A stretch of 64,000 nucleotides of DNA, from assembly GCF_028649435.1 (NCBI RefSeq), contig NZ_JAQSIN010000007.1; one strand, 5' to 3'. The notes beneath the pieces were generated by a model. It ran no database searches. It was not told where the DNA came from and saw only the letters and a list, made by a program, of their open reading frames with translations. The translations under genes and the position numbers were made by a program. This document shows, one piece after another, positions 49,801-59,491 of this stretch. The stretch comes from Curvibacter microcysteis. Lineage in GTDB: Bacteria; Pseudomonadota; Gammaproteobacteria; Burkholderiales; Burkholderiaceae_C. Numbering within the stretch: position 1 is the stretch's first letter; each line of letters begins with the position of its first letter.

Positions 49801-51081
49801 TCAGGGGGTGCTCAGGGCCGCCTGCTTCCAGGCCTCGGCGGCGGCAGCAGCGTCGTCGCGTTGCTCGGCCAACAAGGCCAAGGCCCGCCAGGCATTGCGC
49901 CGCAGCACGCCTGCGCCCAGGTGGTGGGTCGACTGGGTCAGCAGTTGTTGGGCCTTGCCCCAGAGCTGACGCTTCAGGCAGGCCATGCCCGCCAGGTACT
50001 GCAGGCCTGCGTGGCGGGGATTGGCCTTGTGGGCCGCTTCGATGCGGGCCAGCCACGGGCCATCCAAGGACTCCATGCTGGTCTCCAGCACTTCGATGAG
50101 CCGCTGTTGCAGGTGCTCTGACAAACCGTCAGGCACACCGACCATGCGCTCCCAAACGGGCAGCAGCCACGCACGGGCCAGGCCGTCATCCCCCCCCAGT
50201 CGGGTGAGGCGCTGCGCTGCCTGCAAAGCCAGTTCGGGCATCTGGCGTTCTTGGGGGTCCAGGCCTTGCCAGACCTGCTGCAATTGCGCGGGGTCGTGGG
50301 CGGTGTTGAGCAACTCGGTCGCCAAGCCACGCACCAGGCTGTGGGCGGCCGTGGCGGAGAAGGCGCGGTGCTTGGCCAGCAGCCGCGCCGTCTCCAGGGC
50401 TTCCTGGTTCTGTCCTGCCAGCCGTGCGGCCTTGAGGCGGGTGCGCAGTGCGATGGTCCGCCGGGCCACGCCATGGGGCAGTTCTTCCAGGCGCGCCAGG
50501 GCGCCGCTGGCATCGCGGTCGTCCAGGGTCCAGCGGGCGCTGCGCAGCAAGGCCCCGTCGTGCAGCTCGGCCGCCTGGGCATTCTGGCGGGGGGCCGTTT
50601 CAGCCAGGGCTTGGCTCAGGTGCTCGTCGCGCCGGCTTCGGTCCTGCAGGGCGTGGGCGCCGTCGGCGGCCACCAAATGGGCCAAGGTGCGCAACTGGGT
50701 GCCCGGACCGTTGTACTGGGCCGTGCCTTGCAGAGACAGCTGTTGGGCCAGCGCGGCCTCAGCGGCCTTGCTGGCGCGCACGAAGCGGCCCGACAGCAGG
50801 TGGGTCATGCCGTCGAGCAAGGCGCCATGCATGGCGCGCTCTTTTTGCTGCAGCCGCCAACGGCGGGCCTGCTGCGGCATTTCAAACAAGGCAGCCAGGG
50901 CCTGCAAGGCGGCGTGCAGCACCACAAAGCCGCCCACCAGCAGGAGCAGCACCATGTTGAGCGACAGATCCACCCGGTAAGGGGGCCAGAACACGGTCAC
51001 CGTGCCCTGGTTGTTGCCAGCGAACAGGGCCACGGCGACGGCCACGCCGAACAGGGCCAGGAACCAGAGGGCAGCACGCAT
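49801..51081 (-). CDS. hemY: HemY-like TPR membrane protein of the haem operon
   Basis: A 426-residue protein with two N-terminal membrane helices (ALWFLALFGVAVAVALF and LNMVLLLLVGGFVVLHAAL), the HemY_N domain, and a C-terminal array of TPR-like helices (from about residue 110). The gammaproteobacterial/betaproteobacterial HemY is linked to haem synthesis by operon place; it is not the Bacillus protoporphyrinogen oxidase of the same name. It follows HemX by 13 bases. Confidence 0.9.
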   Translation of the reverse strand: MRAALWFLALFGVAVAVALFAGNNQGTVTVFWPPYRVDLSLNMVLLLLVGGFVVLHAALQALAALFEMPQQARRWRLQQKERAMHGALLDGMTHLLSGRFVRASKAAEAALAQQLSLQGTAQYNGPGTQLRTLAHLVAADGAHALQDRSRRDEHLSQALAETAPRQNAQAAELHDGALLRSARWTLDDRDASGALARLEELPHGVARRTIALRTRLKAARLAGQNQEALETARLLAKHRAFSATAAHSLVRGLATELLNTAHDPAQLQQVWQGLDPQERQMPELALQAAQRLTRLGGDDGLARAWLLPVWERMVGVPDGLSEHLQQRLIEVLETSMESLDGPWLARIEAAHKANPRHAGLQYLAGMACLKRQLWGKAQQLLTQSTHHLGAGVLRRNAWRALALLAEQRDDAAAAAEAWKQAALSTP

Positions 51082-51094
51082 GGGGCAGACCTCC

Positions 51095-52219
51095 TCAGCG
51101 ACCTGCGGCGGCGGTGGCCAGCGCGGTCAGGGTTTCATCCAGGCGCGGCAGTTCGACCGCGCGCAGCTGGCCTTGCAGTTGCTGCATCAGTGTGGCGGCC
51201 ACCTGGGTGCGGCGCGAGGCGGGGTCAAAGTACTTGTTGATCAGCACGGCGGCGGCGGCCAGGTCGGCGCGGGCCGATTCGGTTTGCCGCGCCAGCACGC
51301 CCAGGCGTGCATTGAGCAGCTTGAGTTTGAGGTTTTCGCGCAGGAAGAAGCTTTGTTCTGGCGCCAGCAAGGCGGCCTCGGGTTGGTCGATGCGGCTCAC
51401 ACGGACCAGGTTGCGGACTTCGTCGCGCACCAAGCCCCAGCTTTTTTGCAGCGCGTTCTCCCACCAGTCCTGGGCCTGGCTGGCGGCGCTGGCGGGGGCG
51501 GTCTTGGCGGAGCCTGCCCCCGTAGAGGCCGACAGGGCGCGGTTGCCAGGCACCAGGGCCACGGCGTTGAGCACGGGGAGTTCGTCCACCTGACGCGCCA
51601 ACTCGTCCAAGCGCGACAGCAGGCCAGGGGTGTCGGTCACGCTGGCGGTTTTGATGCGGTCGGTGTCGTGCTGAATGGCGCGTTGGAGAGGGGCCAGGCG
51701 CGGTTGGGCGGCCCGTGCGATGCGTTGCTCCGCCGTCTTGAGGGCCGCCAGCAGCGGCTCGACACTGCCGGTCAGTTGGGCTTGTTGCTGCGCCAGGCGC
51801 AAGGCGGACTCAATGTCCACCACCAGGTTCTCGTCACGCGAACGCGACAGGCTTTGCATCAGCTCTTCGAGCTGGGTGCGTTGCAGCGCGACCTCGCTGA
51901 GCCGGGTTTCGTTGAGGGTGACGCGGGCGGTGGCGTCGCGCGCCAGCTCCTGAGCCTGTCGGGCCAGGGTGCGGGCCTCCACGGCCTGGTTGCCGCTGTC
52001 GGCGCTTTGCCGGGCCAGTTGTTCTTGCAAGTGCCCCAGGCGCTGCCACAGCGACACACTGGCCAGCAAGGCCACCCCAGCCACGGCCAAGGCGGCCCAG
52101 GTCAGGGGCGAGCCCAGGCGCGGGTTGCTGCCGCTGGGCTGGCTGGGCGCCAGCGAAGGGCTGCCAGCGGTCTCGGGGGCCGGGTGGGGCGCGGGGGGAT
52201 TCGGGGGCACGGAGCTCAT
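51095..52219 (-). CDS. hemX: HemX-like membrane protein (uroporphyrinogen-III C-methyltransferase homologue by name)
   Basis: A 374-residue protein with a Pro/Ser-rich cytoplasmic head, one membrane helix (LTWAALAVAGVALLASVSLW, about residues 38-57) and a coiled-coil periplasmic region. The HemX core WWENALQKSWGLVRDEVRNLVRVSRID is at about 245-272. Annotation as a methyltransferase is historical; no catalytic domain is visible. The ATG overlaps the hemD stop (ATGA). Confidence 0.9.
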   Translation of the reverse strand: MSSVPPNPPAPHPAPETAGSPSLAPSQPSGSNPRLGSPLTWAALAVAGVALLASVSLWQRLGHLQEQLARQSADSGNQAVEARTLARQAQELARDATARVTLNETRLSEVALQRTQLEELMQSLSRSRDENLVVDIESALRLAQQQAQLTGSVEPLLAALKTAEQRIARAAQPRLAPLQRAIQHDTDRIKTASVTDTPGLLSRLDELARQVDELPVLNAVALVPGNRALSASTGAGSAKTAPASAASQAQDWWENALQKSWGLVRDEVRNLVRVSRIDQPEAALLAPEQSFFLRENLKLKLLNARLGVLARQTESARADLAAAAVLINKYFDPASRRTQVAATLMQQLQGQLRAVELPRLDETLTALATAAAGR

Positions 52220-53049
52220 GAGCTTGATTCTATCGACGCAGCCACGTCTTCCAGCGTCGGGCGGGTGGCTTGAATGCGTCCAAAGCCCGCGGATTGGGCC
52301 GCCTCACCAATGCGCGGGTGGGTGACCAGGGCGCGCGCCGCGCGCCAGTCTTGGCCGGGCAGCCAGTCCTGCAGGTGGCGAATGGCCTCGGAGCTGCTGA
52401 ACAACCACCAGCTGCCATCGCTGGCCGCTTGCCGCGCCAGCGCCCGCCGGGCTGGGTTGGCGGCAGGTGGCCGGCGTTCATAGACCACGCGGTGCGCCAC
52501 CGTGCCACCGGCTTCGCGCACGCGCTGGCTCAACCACTCGCGGCCGGAGCCGCTGCCGGCGCGCTCCGGCGGCAGGGGGGCCTCGGCCTCGGCGGGGGCG
52601 TCCACACCGCGCACGATCAGCACGCGGTCGCCAGCTTGGACCTGGTCCTGCACCTGTTGCCACAGGCTTTCGGAGTCGAACTGCCGCGCCTCGGCGCCCG
52701 GGCTGTCAATTTGGCTCGCCGGCACCCCGGCCGCGCGCAGCGCCCGCGCCGTGCCAGGGCCAGGGGCCCAGCAGCGGCTGTGGGCCAGGCAGGCCGCCGC
52801 GTCGGGGCTGGCCATGAAGTGCTGCACAGCATTGCCGCTGACAAACATCAGCGCGCGCCAGGGGCTGTTCGGCTCAGCGGGCCAGGCTGCAGCGTCAGCC
52901 GCCAGCATGGCTCGGGGGGCCGCAATTTCAATCAGGGGCAGCGCCACCGCATCCAGACCCCGCGCCGTCAACTGGGCCACCCAAGCGCTGGCCTCGGGCT
53001 CGGGGCGGGTGACCAGCACACGGGGGCGGGGCGCGCGGGGGGAGGGCAT
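52216..53049 (-). CDS. hemD: Uroporphyrinogen-III synthase
   Basis: A 277-residue enzyme closing hydroxymethylbilane with D-ring inversion. The usual start VLVTRPEPEASAWVAQL and the block GLDAVALPLIEIAAP are present, with the C-terminal SDGSWWLFSSSEAIRHL and ALVTHPRIGEAAQSAGF. The two-lobe fold is poorly conserved but clearly recognised here by place between hemC and hemX. ATG 53049 is preferred; a GTG at 53097 directly abutting the hemC stop is possible and would add 16 residues. Confidence 0.92.
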   Translation of the reverse strand: MPSPRAPRPRVLVTRPEPEASAWVAQLTARGLDAVALPLIEIAAPRAMLAADAAAWPAEPNSPWRALMFVSGNAVQHFMASPDAAACLAHSRCWAPGPGTARALRAAGVPASQIDSPGAEARQFDSESLWQQVQDQVQAGDRVLIVRGVDAPAEAEAPLPPERAGSGSGREWLSQRVREAGGTVAHRVVYERRPPAANPARRALARQAASDGSWWLFSSSEAIRHLQDWLPGQDWRAARALVTHPRIGEAAQSAGFGRIQATRPTLEDVAASIESSS

Positions 53050-53097
53050 GGGGTGTCGGGTCAGTGCGCGGCCGGGCAGCGCCGGCAGCACCGTCAC

Positions 53098-54033
53098 TCA
53101 GCCGCTGATGGTGGCGCGGCGTGCGCCCGCGGCCAGCAGCAGCTCGGCCACTTCTTCACCCAGGTCGGCGGCACTGGCCAGGTCCGCCACGGGTCGGCGG
53201 CTGCTGGCGCGGATCAGCGCGGCGGAGGCGCTGTCGGGCTCGCCCCAGGCCGCGCGCAGCACCAGCTCATCGCCTTGCCACTGGCCGTGGGCGGCCAAGG
53301 GCATGGAGCAGCTGCCGCCCATGGCGCGGCTGACGGCGCGCTCGGCGGTGACGGTGAGCCAGCTGGTGTGGTCGGCCAGCGGCGCCAGGGCGGCGCGCAA
53401 CTCGGGACGGCCGCTGCGAATCTCGATGCCCAAAGCCCCTTGGCCGGCGGCGGGCAGCATGCTGTCGGGGGCAAACTCATGTCGAACGCGTGAGCCCAGG
53501 CCCAGGCGCTTCAAGCCGGCTGCGGCCAGCACGATGCCGGCGTAGTGGCCGTCGTCGAGCTTCTTCAAACGGGTGTCCAGGTTGCCCCGCAGCGGTTCGA
53601 TGCGCAGGTCCGGTCGCAGCGCACGCAGCAGCACGGTGCGGCGCAGGCTGGAGGTGCCGACCACGGCGCCTTCGGGCAGGTCTTGCAGGGAGGCGTACTG
53701 GGGCGATACGAAGGCGTCGCGTGGGTCTTCGCGCTCCATCACGCAGGCCAACTCGAAGCCCTCGGGCAGGTCCATGGGCACGTCTTTGAGCGAGTGCACG
53801 GCGATGTCGGCGCGGCCTTCTTCCAGAGCCACTTCCAGCTCTTTGACAAACAGGCCCTTGCCGCCAACTTTGGACAGCGAGCGGTCGAGGATTTGGTCGC
53901 CCTTGGTGGTCATTCCCAGCAGCGTCACCGGGTGGCCCAGCGCTTGCAGTCGCGCCTTCACATGTTCTGCTTGCCACAGGGCCAGTCGGCTCTCACGGGT
54001 GGCTATCACAATGGGGAAGGCTGGCTTGCTCAA
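53098..54033 (-). CDS. hemC: Hydroxymethylbilane synthase (porphobilinogen deaminase)
   Basis: A 311-residue enzyme joining four porphobilinogens. IATRESRLALWQAEHVKA opens the chain, VGTSSLRR lies in the dipyrromethane-binding region, and the cofactor cysteine is in AMGGSCSMPLAAHG. The start codon is TTG at 54033, preceded by AAGG at eight bases, which matches the family's SKPAFPIVIATRES-like opening. First gene of hemCDXY, divergent from ppc as in many betaproteobacteria. Confidence 0.95.
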   Translation of the reverse strand: MSKPAFPIVIATRESRLALWQAEHVKARLQALGHPVTLLGMTTKGDQILDRSLSKVGGKGLFVKELEVALEEGRADIAVHSLKDVPMDLPEGFELACVMEREDPRDAFVSPQYASLQDLPEGAVVGTSSLRRTVLLRALRPDLRIEPLRGNLDTRLKKLDDGHYAGIVLAAAGLKRLGLGSRVRHEFAPDSMLPAAGQGALGIEIRSGRPELRAALAPLADHTSWLTVTAERAVSRAMGGSCSMPLAAHGQWQGDELVLRAAWGEPDSASAALIRASSRRPVADLASAADLGEEVAELLLAAGARRATISG

Positions 54034-54162
54034 GGTCGTAACCTTTTTGTAATCTTTGAGGGGTCTTGGATGCTAGCATGCCCCGCAGCACGCCAGCGCC
54101 CCGCCTGAGACCCGGCGCGTCTGGCCCATGAGCGCCCGCCACACCCCTATGGAGACCGACGC

Positions 54163-56985
54163 ATGAAACGTTCCGACAAGGACCAGCCCCTGATTGACGA
54201 CATCCGCCTTCTGGGGCGCATTCTTGGCGACGTGATCCGCGAGCAAGAGGGCGTGGCGGCCTATGAGCTGGTGGAACAGGTGCGCAAGCTGTCGGTCGCC
54301 TTTCGCCGCGATGCCGATCAAGAGGCCGACCGTGCACTCAAGAAGCTGCTCAAGTCCTTGAGCGGCGACCAGACGGTGAGTGTGATCCGCGCCTTCACCT
54401 ACTTCAGTCACTTGGCCAACCTGGCCGAGGACCGCCACCACATCCGCCGTCGCACCGTGCACGAGCGCGCCGGCGACACCCAGGAAGGCAGCATCGAAGT
54501 CGCTCTGGCGCGTCTGCGCTGGGCCGGCATTGCGCCCAAGACCATTTCGCAAACCCTGGCGCAGAGCTATGTCTCGCCCGTGCTCACCGCCCACCCGACC
54601 GAGGTGCAGCGCAAGAGCATCCTGGACGCCGAGCGCGACATCGCCCAACTGCTGACGGCGCGCGACGACATCAAGGTGCGTGCCCAGCTCTACAACACCT
54701 CCAAGGACGCGCTGACCCCACGCGAGCTGGCCGCCAACGAAGGCCTGCTGCGCGCCCGCGTCATGCAGCTGTGGCACACCCGGCTGCTGCGCTTTTCCAA
54801 GCTCACCGTGGCCGATGAGATTGAAAACGCGCTGAGCTACTACGAAGCCACCTTCCTGCGCGAGATCCCCAAGCTCTACGCCGACCTGGAGCGAGAGCTG
54901 GGCAACCACCCGGTGGCCAGCTTCTTCCGCATGGGTCAGTGGATTGGCGGTGACCGCGACGGCAACCCCAATGTCAGCGCCGCCACACTTGAGTACGCCC
55001 TCAAGCGCCAGGCCGAAGTGGCGCTGCGCCACTACCTGACCGAGGTGCACTACCTGGGCGGCGAACTCTCCATGTCGGCGCGCCTGATCGGCGTCACGCC
55101 CGACATGCTGGACCTGGCCAACCGCTCGCCCGACACCAATGAGCACCGCCTGGACGAGCCCTACCGGCGCGCCCTCACCGGCATCTATGCGCGCCTGGCC
55201 GCCAGCCTGCGTGACCTGACCGGGGGCGAGGCCGCGCGCCACGCCGTGGCGCCACAAAACGCCTATGCCAACTCGGCCGCTTTCCTGGCCGACCTGCGCG
55301 TCATCGAGGCTTCGCTGCGCGCCCACCACGGCGAGTCCCTGGTCAATGGCCGGCTGCACCCGCTGATCCGTGCGGTCGAGGTGTTTGGCTTTCACCTGGC
55401 CACGGTCGATTTGCGCCAAAGCTCGGACAAGCACGAGGAAGTGGTGGCCGAGTTGCTGGCCACCGCGCGCATCGAGCCCGCCTACAGCAGCCTCGAAGAA
55501 GCGGCCAAGCGGGCCTTGCTGGTCAAGCTGCTCAATGACGCGCGACCGCTGCGTGTGATGGGCGCCGAGTACTCGGCCCACACCCAGGGCGAGCTGGCCA
55601 TTTTTGAAACCGCGCGCCGCATGCGCGAGCGCTACGGCCATGAGGCGATCCGCCACTACATCATCAGCCACACCGAAACCGTGAGCGATTTGCTCGAGGT
55701 GCAGCTGCTGCAAAAAGAGGTGGGCCTGCTGCGCGGCTTGCTGCAAGACCCCACCGCCGAGGGCCAAGGCGGCGCGGTCAGCGACCTGATCGTGGTGCCC
55801 TTGTTCGAGACCATCGAAGACCTGCGCAATGCCGCGCCCATCATGCGCGAGTTCTACGCGTTGCCGGGCATGGCCGAGCTGGTGCAGCGCAGCGGCGCCG
55901 AGCAAGACATCATGTTGGGCTACTCCGACAGCAACAAGGACGGCGGCATCTTCACCAGCAACTGGGAGCTGTACCGCGCCGAGATTGCGCTGGTCGACCT
56001 GTTTGAAGAACTGGCCGGCAGCCACGGCATCCAGCTGCGCATGTTCCACGGTCGGGGCGGCACAGTGGGGCGTGGCGGCGGCCCCAGCTACCAGGCCATC
56101 CTGGCCCAGCCACCGGGCACGGTGCGCGGGCAGATCCGCCTGACCGAGCAAGGCGAGGTGATCGGCTCCAAATACGCCAACCCCGAGATTGGCCGGCGCA
56201 ACCTGGAAACCCTGGTCGCCGCCACCCTGGAGGCCACGCTGCTGCAGCCGACCAAGCCTGCGACCAAGGCCTTCCACCAGGCCGCGGCCGAGCTGTCGCA
56301 GGCCAGCATGGGCGCCTACCGGGCCTTGGTTTACGAGACCCCCGGCTTCACGGACTACTTCTTCGGCTCGACCCCGATCCGCGAAATCGCCGAGCTCAAC
56401 ATCGGCTCGCGCCCTGCCTCGCGCAAGGCCAGCCAGCGCATTGAAGACCTGCGCGCCATTCCCTGGGGCTTCAGCTGGGGCCAGTGCCGTCTGACCCTGC
56501 CGGGTTGGTATGGCTTTGGCTCGGCGGTCGAGGGCTTTTTGGCCCGCCCGGCACCGGCCGGCAAGGACGGTCGCAAAGAGGCCCTGGCCTTGCTGCAGAA
56601 GATGTACCGCCAGTGGCCCTTTTTCCGCACCTTGCTGTCCAACATGGACATGGTGCTGGCCAAGAGCGATCTGGCCCTGGCTTCGCGCTACGCCGAGTTG
56701 GTCAGCGATTCGCGCCTGCGCAAGAAGATCTTCACCGCCATTGAAAGCGAATGGCACCGCACCGCCGAAGCCCTGACCTTGATCACTGGCGACAAGCAGC
56801 GGCTGGCCCACAACGAAGCGCTGGCGCGCTCGATTCGCCATCGCTTCCCCTACATCGACCCGCTGCACCACCTGCAGGTCGAATTGGTGCGGCGCTACCG
56901 TGCCGGTGGCGGCGATGAGCGCGTGCAGACCGGGATTCATATTTCCATCAACGGCATCGCGGCGGGCCTGCGCAACACGGGCTGA
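54163..56985 (+). CDS. ppc: Phosphoenolpyruvate carboxylase
   Basis: A 940-residue enzyme adding bicarbonate to PEP to form oxaloacetate. The first catalytic His lies in VLTAHPTEVQRKSI (about residue 146), GYSDSNKDGG and the loop FHGRGGTVGRGGGP (about 628-641) are intact, and the C terminus ends in the conserved GIAAGLRNTG. It replenishes the TCA cycle during growth on sugars or C2-C3 acids. It is followed by a strong terminator. Confidence 0.97.
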   Translation: MKRSDKDQPLIDDIRLLGRILGDVIREQEGVAAYELVEQVRKLSVAFRRDADQEADRALKKLLKSLSGDQTVSVIRAFTYFSHLANLAEDRHHIRRRTVHERAGDTQEGSIEVALARLRWAGIAPKTISQTLAQSYVSPVLTAHPTEVQRKSILDAERDIAQLLTARDDIKVRAQLYNTSKDALTPRELAANEGLLRARVMQLWHTRLLRFSKLTVADEIENALSYYEATFLREIPKLYADLERELGNHPVASFFRMGQWIGGDRDGNPNVSAATLEYALKRQAEVALRHYLTEVHYLGGELSMSARLIGVTPDMLDLANRSPDTNEHRLDEPYRRALTGIYARLAASLRDLTGGEAARHAVAPQNAYANSAAFLADLRVIEASLRAHHGESLVNGRLHPLIRAVEVFGFHLATVDLRQSSDKHEEVVAELLATARIEPAYSSLEEAAKRALLVKLLNDARPLRVMGAEYSAHTQGELAIFETARRMRERYGHEAIRHYIISHTETVSDLLEVQLLQKEVGLLRGLLQDPTAEGQGGAVSDLIVVPLFETIEDLRNAAPIMREFYALPGMAELVQRSGAEQDIMLGYSDSNKDGGIFTSNWELYRAEIALVDLFEELAGSHGIQLRMFHGRGGTVGRGGGPSYQAILAQPPGTVRGQIRLTEQGEVIGSKYANPEIGRRNLETLVAATLEATLLQPTKPATKAFHQAAAELSQASMGAYRALVYETPGFTDYFFGSTPIREIAELNIGSRPASRKASQRIEDLRAIPWGFSWGQCRLTLPGWYGFGSAVEGFLARPAPAGKDGRKEALALLQKMYRQWPFFRTLLSNMDMVLAKSDLALASRYAELVSDSRLRKKIFTAIESEWHRTAEALTLITGDKQRLAHNEALARSIRHRFPYIDPLHHLQVELVRRYRAGGGDERVQTGIHISINGIAAGLRNTG

Positions 56986-57013
56986 GCGGCGATACTGGCG
57001 CGCAACTTGCAGT

Positions 57014-57050
57014 GAAACAGAACAGGCCGTTGGGGCCTGTTCTGTTTTTG
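57014..57050 (+). terminator. Terminator of ppc
   Basis: AAACAGAACAGGCC and GGCCTGTTCTGTTTTT form a long stem with a clean T-run. Confidence 0.88.
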
Positions 57051-57074
57051 GGATCTCGTGGAAGGTGATGAATC

Positions 57075-59408
57075 ATGGTGGGGCCAGTGTGGCAATGGGG
57101 TTGGCAATCGGGTGGGGCGTCGGGCTGGCCCGCGCACTGGCAGCACCATTTTTTGCTGCGGGGGGTCAAGCCCCTGATCGGGCTGGTCTGCGTGATGGGC
57201 CTGGCCTGGTGGTTGGATGACGCCGCGACGGTGATCCCGCTGGTGCTGGGCGTGAACGCCAGCGCCTTGGCCGAGACCGATGACAGCTGGCGCGGCCGCT
57301 TGCGCGCCCAGCTGACCACCTTGCTGTGTTTCACGGGCATGGCGCTGGCGGTGCAGCTCACCCTGAGCCACCCTGTGGGCCTGATGCTGGTGCTGGCCGT
57401 GGCCGCCGTGGGCCTGGCCTTGCTGGGCGCGCTGGGCGAGCGCTACCGCGCCATTTCCTCGGCCACGCTGATCCTGGGCCTGTACGCGGCGCTCTCGGCC
57501 CATGCGGCCGCCGACGGTCGGCCCGAGCCTGGGGGGCATATGACAGGGTCCTTGCTGTTGCTGGCGGGCGCTGCCTGGTATGGCCTGATTTCGGTGCTGT
57601 GGGCCGCGCTGTTTCCGCGCCTGCAGGTGCGGCAAAACCTGGCCGCCTTGTACGAGGCCCTGGGCGAGTACCTGCGTTTGAAGGCCCGCTTGTTCGAGCC
57701 GGTGCGTGGTGTGGATTTGGAGCGCCGCCGCATCGGCCTGGCGCTGCAAAACGGCCGTGTGGTGCAGGCCTTGAACGACACCAAGGAGAGCCTGTTCAGT
57801 CGTCAACCCCCTGGCGCCGGGGCCCAGGCGGGCGCCCTGTGGCTGCGCCAGGCCTTTGCCCAGTACCTGGTCGCCCAGGATTTGCATGAGCGGGCCAGCT
57901 CCTCCCACGCGCACTATGAACAGCTGTCGCAGGTGTTTTTTCACAGCGACGTGCTGTACCGCTGCCAGCGCGTGCTGGCCCTGGTGGGCCTGGAATGCCT
58001 GTGGCTGGCTGGGCAGTTGCGGGGCCAAAAGTCAGCCGAGCGCGGTGCCGAACTGACGCGTGCATTGGAAGACCTGGACGGCGCCATCGCCCGGCTCGAA
58101 GCCTTGCCCGACGCGCGCGTGGCGGCGCTGGCCCAGCCCGAGTTGTTGGCGTCTGCCACGGCGGCAGAGGGCGCGCCCGCCGTTGCCGCGCTGCGTTCCT
58201 TGCGCTCCCTGGCTGCCAATTTGGCCGGCATGGGGCGGGTGCTGGCTGGGGCCTTGGCGCCGCTGGACACGCCCCAGTCGCCCACCGACACGCGCTTGTT
58301 GGACCGCAACCCGCGCGACTGGGCGGACGCCTGGGCGCGCGTGCGGGCCCAGGCTCGCTGGTCCTCGCCGCTGTTGCGCCATGGCTTGCGTTTGGCCGTG
58401 GCCCTGATCGCGGGCTTTGCCTGGATGGAGTGGTCGGGCGACGAGCACGGTTTCTGGATCTTGCTGACCATCGTCTTTGTCTGCCGTCCCTACTACGGGG
58501 ACACCTTGCGTCGCCTGGGCCAGCGCGTCACCGGGACGGTGCTGGGCCTGGTGGTGGGTTGGGCGTTGTTGACGCTGTTCCCGGGCGTGTTGCTGCAGTC
58601 GACCTTCACGGTGGTGGCGGGCGTGGTGTTTGTGGCCACGCGGCAGATTCGTTACACGGTGGCTTCGGCGGCCATCACGGCCCTGGTGTTGCTGGCCTTC
58701 AACCAAGTGGGCAATGGTTTTGACCTGATCTTGCCGCGTCTGGTGGACACCTTGATTGGCAGCCTGATCGCTGGCTTGTCGGTGTGGCTGGTGCTGCCCA
58801 GCTGGCAGTCGCGCCAGCTGCCGCGCCTGGCGGCACGGGCCTTGCGCAGCCAGGCCGACTACCTGCGCGAGATCACGACCCAGTACCAATCGGGCAAGCA
58901 AGACCACCTGGCCTACCGCCTGGCGCGGCGCAATGCACACAACGCGGATGCGGCCTTGTCCAACGCCATGACCGAGGTGTTTGTCGAGCCCGCTTACCTG
59001 CGCCGCAACGGCAAGGCCGGTATGCGCTTGCTGGTGCAGTGCCACACCTTGCTGAACTACCTGTCGGCCTTGGGGGCGCACCGCCATGCGGGCAGCGCGG
59101 CCCGTTTGACAGGCGCGCCGGCCGAGGCCGTGGCGCTGATCTTGGACTCCCTGGATGGCCTGGCCCGGGCGTTGGAGGGGCAGGGGGCTTGGGCGCCCCA
59201 ACCTGACCCGGCTTTGGAGCCCCTTTTGTTGGCCTTGGCCGAGGGCGATGTGAGCGCAGGGGACGAGGCCGTGGGCTCTGGCGGAGACTTGCCCGAGCCC
59301 GTCGCCAGCCCGGTGCTGCGCGCGCAGCTGTCTTTGGCCCTGCGTTTGCTGCCCACGCTGGCCGAACAGGCGAAGTCGCTGCGCGCACGCCCCAGTGCGG
59401 CGGACTGA
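57075..59408 (+). CDS. FUSC/YccS-family inner-membrane protein
   Basis: A 777-residue protein with two bundles of membrane helices (about 30-180 and 430-555) and two cytoplasmic regions, the layout of YccS/YhfK and the FUSC (fusaric acid resistance-like) family. The second bundle has GFWILLTIVFVCRPYYGDTLRRLGQRVTGTVLG, the family hallmark, and IRYTVASAAITALVLLAF. Such proteins are suspected aromatic-acid or efflux-related transporters; no substrate is known. AAGGTGA precedes the ATG. Confidence 0.88.
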   Translation: MVGPVWQWGWQSGGASGWPAHWQHHFLLRGVKPLIGLVCVMGLAWWLDDAATVIPLVLGVNASALAETDDSWRGRLRAQLTTLLCFTGMALAVQLTLSHPVGLMLVLAVAAVGLALLGALGERYRAISSATLILGLYAALSAHAAADGRPEPGGHMTGSLLLLAGAAWYGLISVLWAALFPRLQVRQNLAALYEALGEYLRLKARLFEPVRGVDLERRRIGLALQNGRVVQALNDTKESLFSRQPPGAGAQAGALWLRQAFAQYLVAQDLHERASSSHAHYEQLSQVFFHSDVLYRCQRVLALVGLECLWLAGQLRGQKSAERGAELTRALEDLDGAIARLEALPDARVAALAQPELLASATAAEGAPAVAALRSLRSLAANLAGMGRVLAGALAPLDTPQSPTDTRLLDRNPRDWADAWARVRAQARWSSPLLRHGLRLAVALIAGFAWMEWSGDEHGFWILLTIVFVCRPYYGDTLRRLGQRVTGTVLGLVVGWALLTLFPGVLLQSTFTVVAGVVFVATRQIRYTVASAAITALVLLAFNQVGNGFDLILPRLVDTLIGSLIAGLSVWLVLPSWQSRQLPRLAARALRSQADYLREITTQYQSGKQDHLAYRLARRNAHNADAALSNAMTEVFVEPAYLRRNGKAGMRLLVQCHTLLNYLSALGAHRHAGSAARLTGAPAEAVALILDSLDGLARALEGQGAWAPQPDPALEPLLLALAEGDVSAGDEAVGSGGDLPEPVASPVLRAQLSLALRLLPTLAEQAKSLRARPSAAD

Positions 59409-59491
59409 GGCGCAGGCGTTTCAGGGCTGAATCGGCCCGCGCAGCGACCGTGGCTGGTGCCCCCAGCCGGGCGGGCGCTGGGCGCTGGGGC

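Noticed and set aside
54073..56940. A 955-codon open frame antisense to ppc
   Set aside because: It mirrors the ppc frame over its whole length, a usual result of GC-rich codon use; no family features, very rich in Gln, Gly, Val and His.
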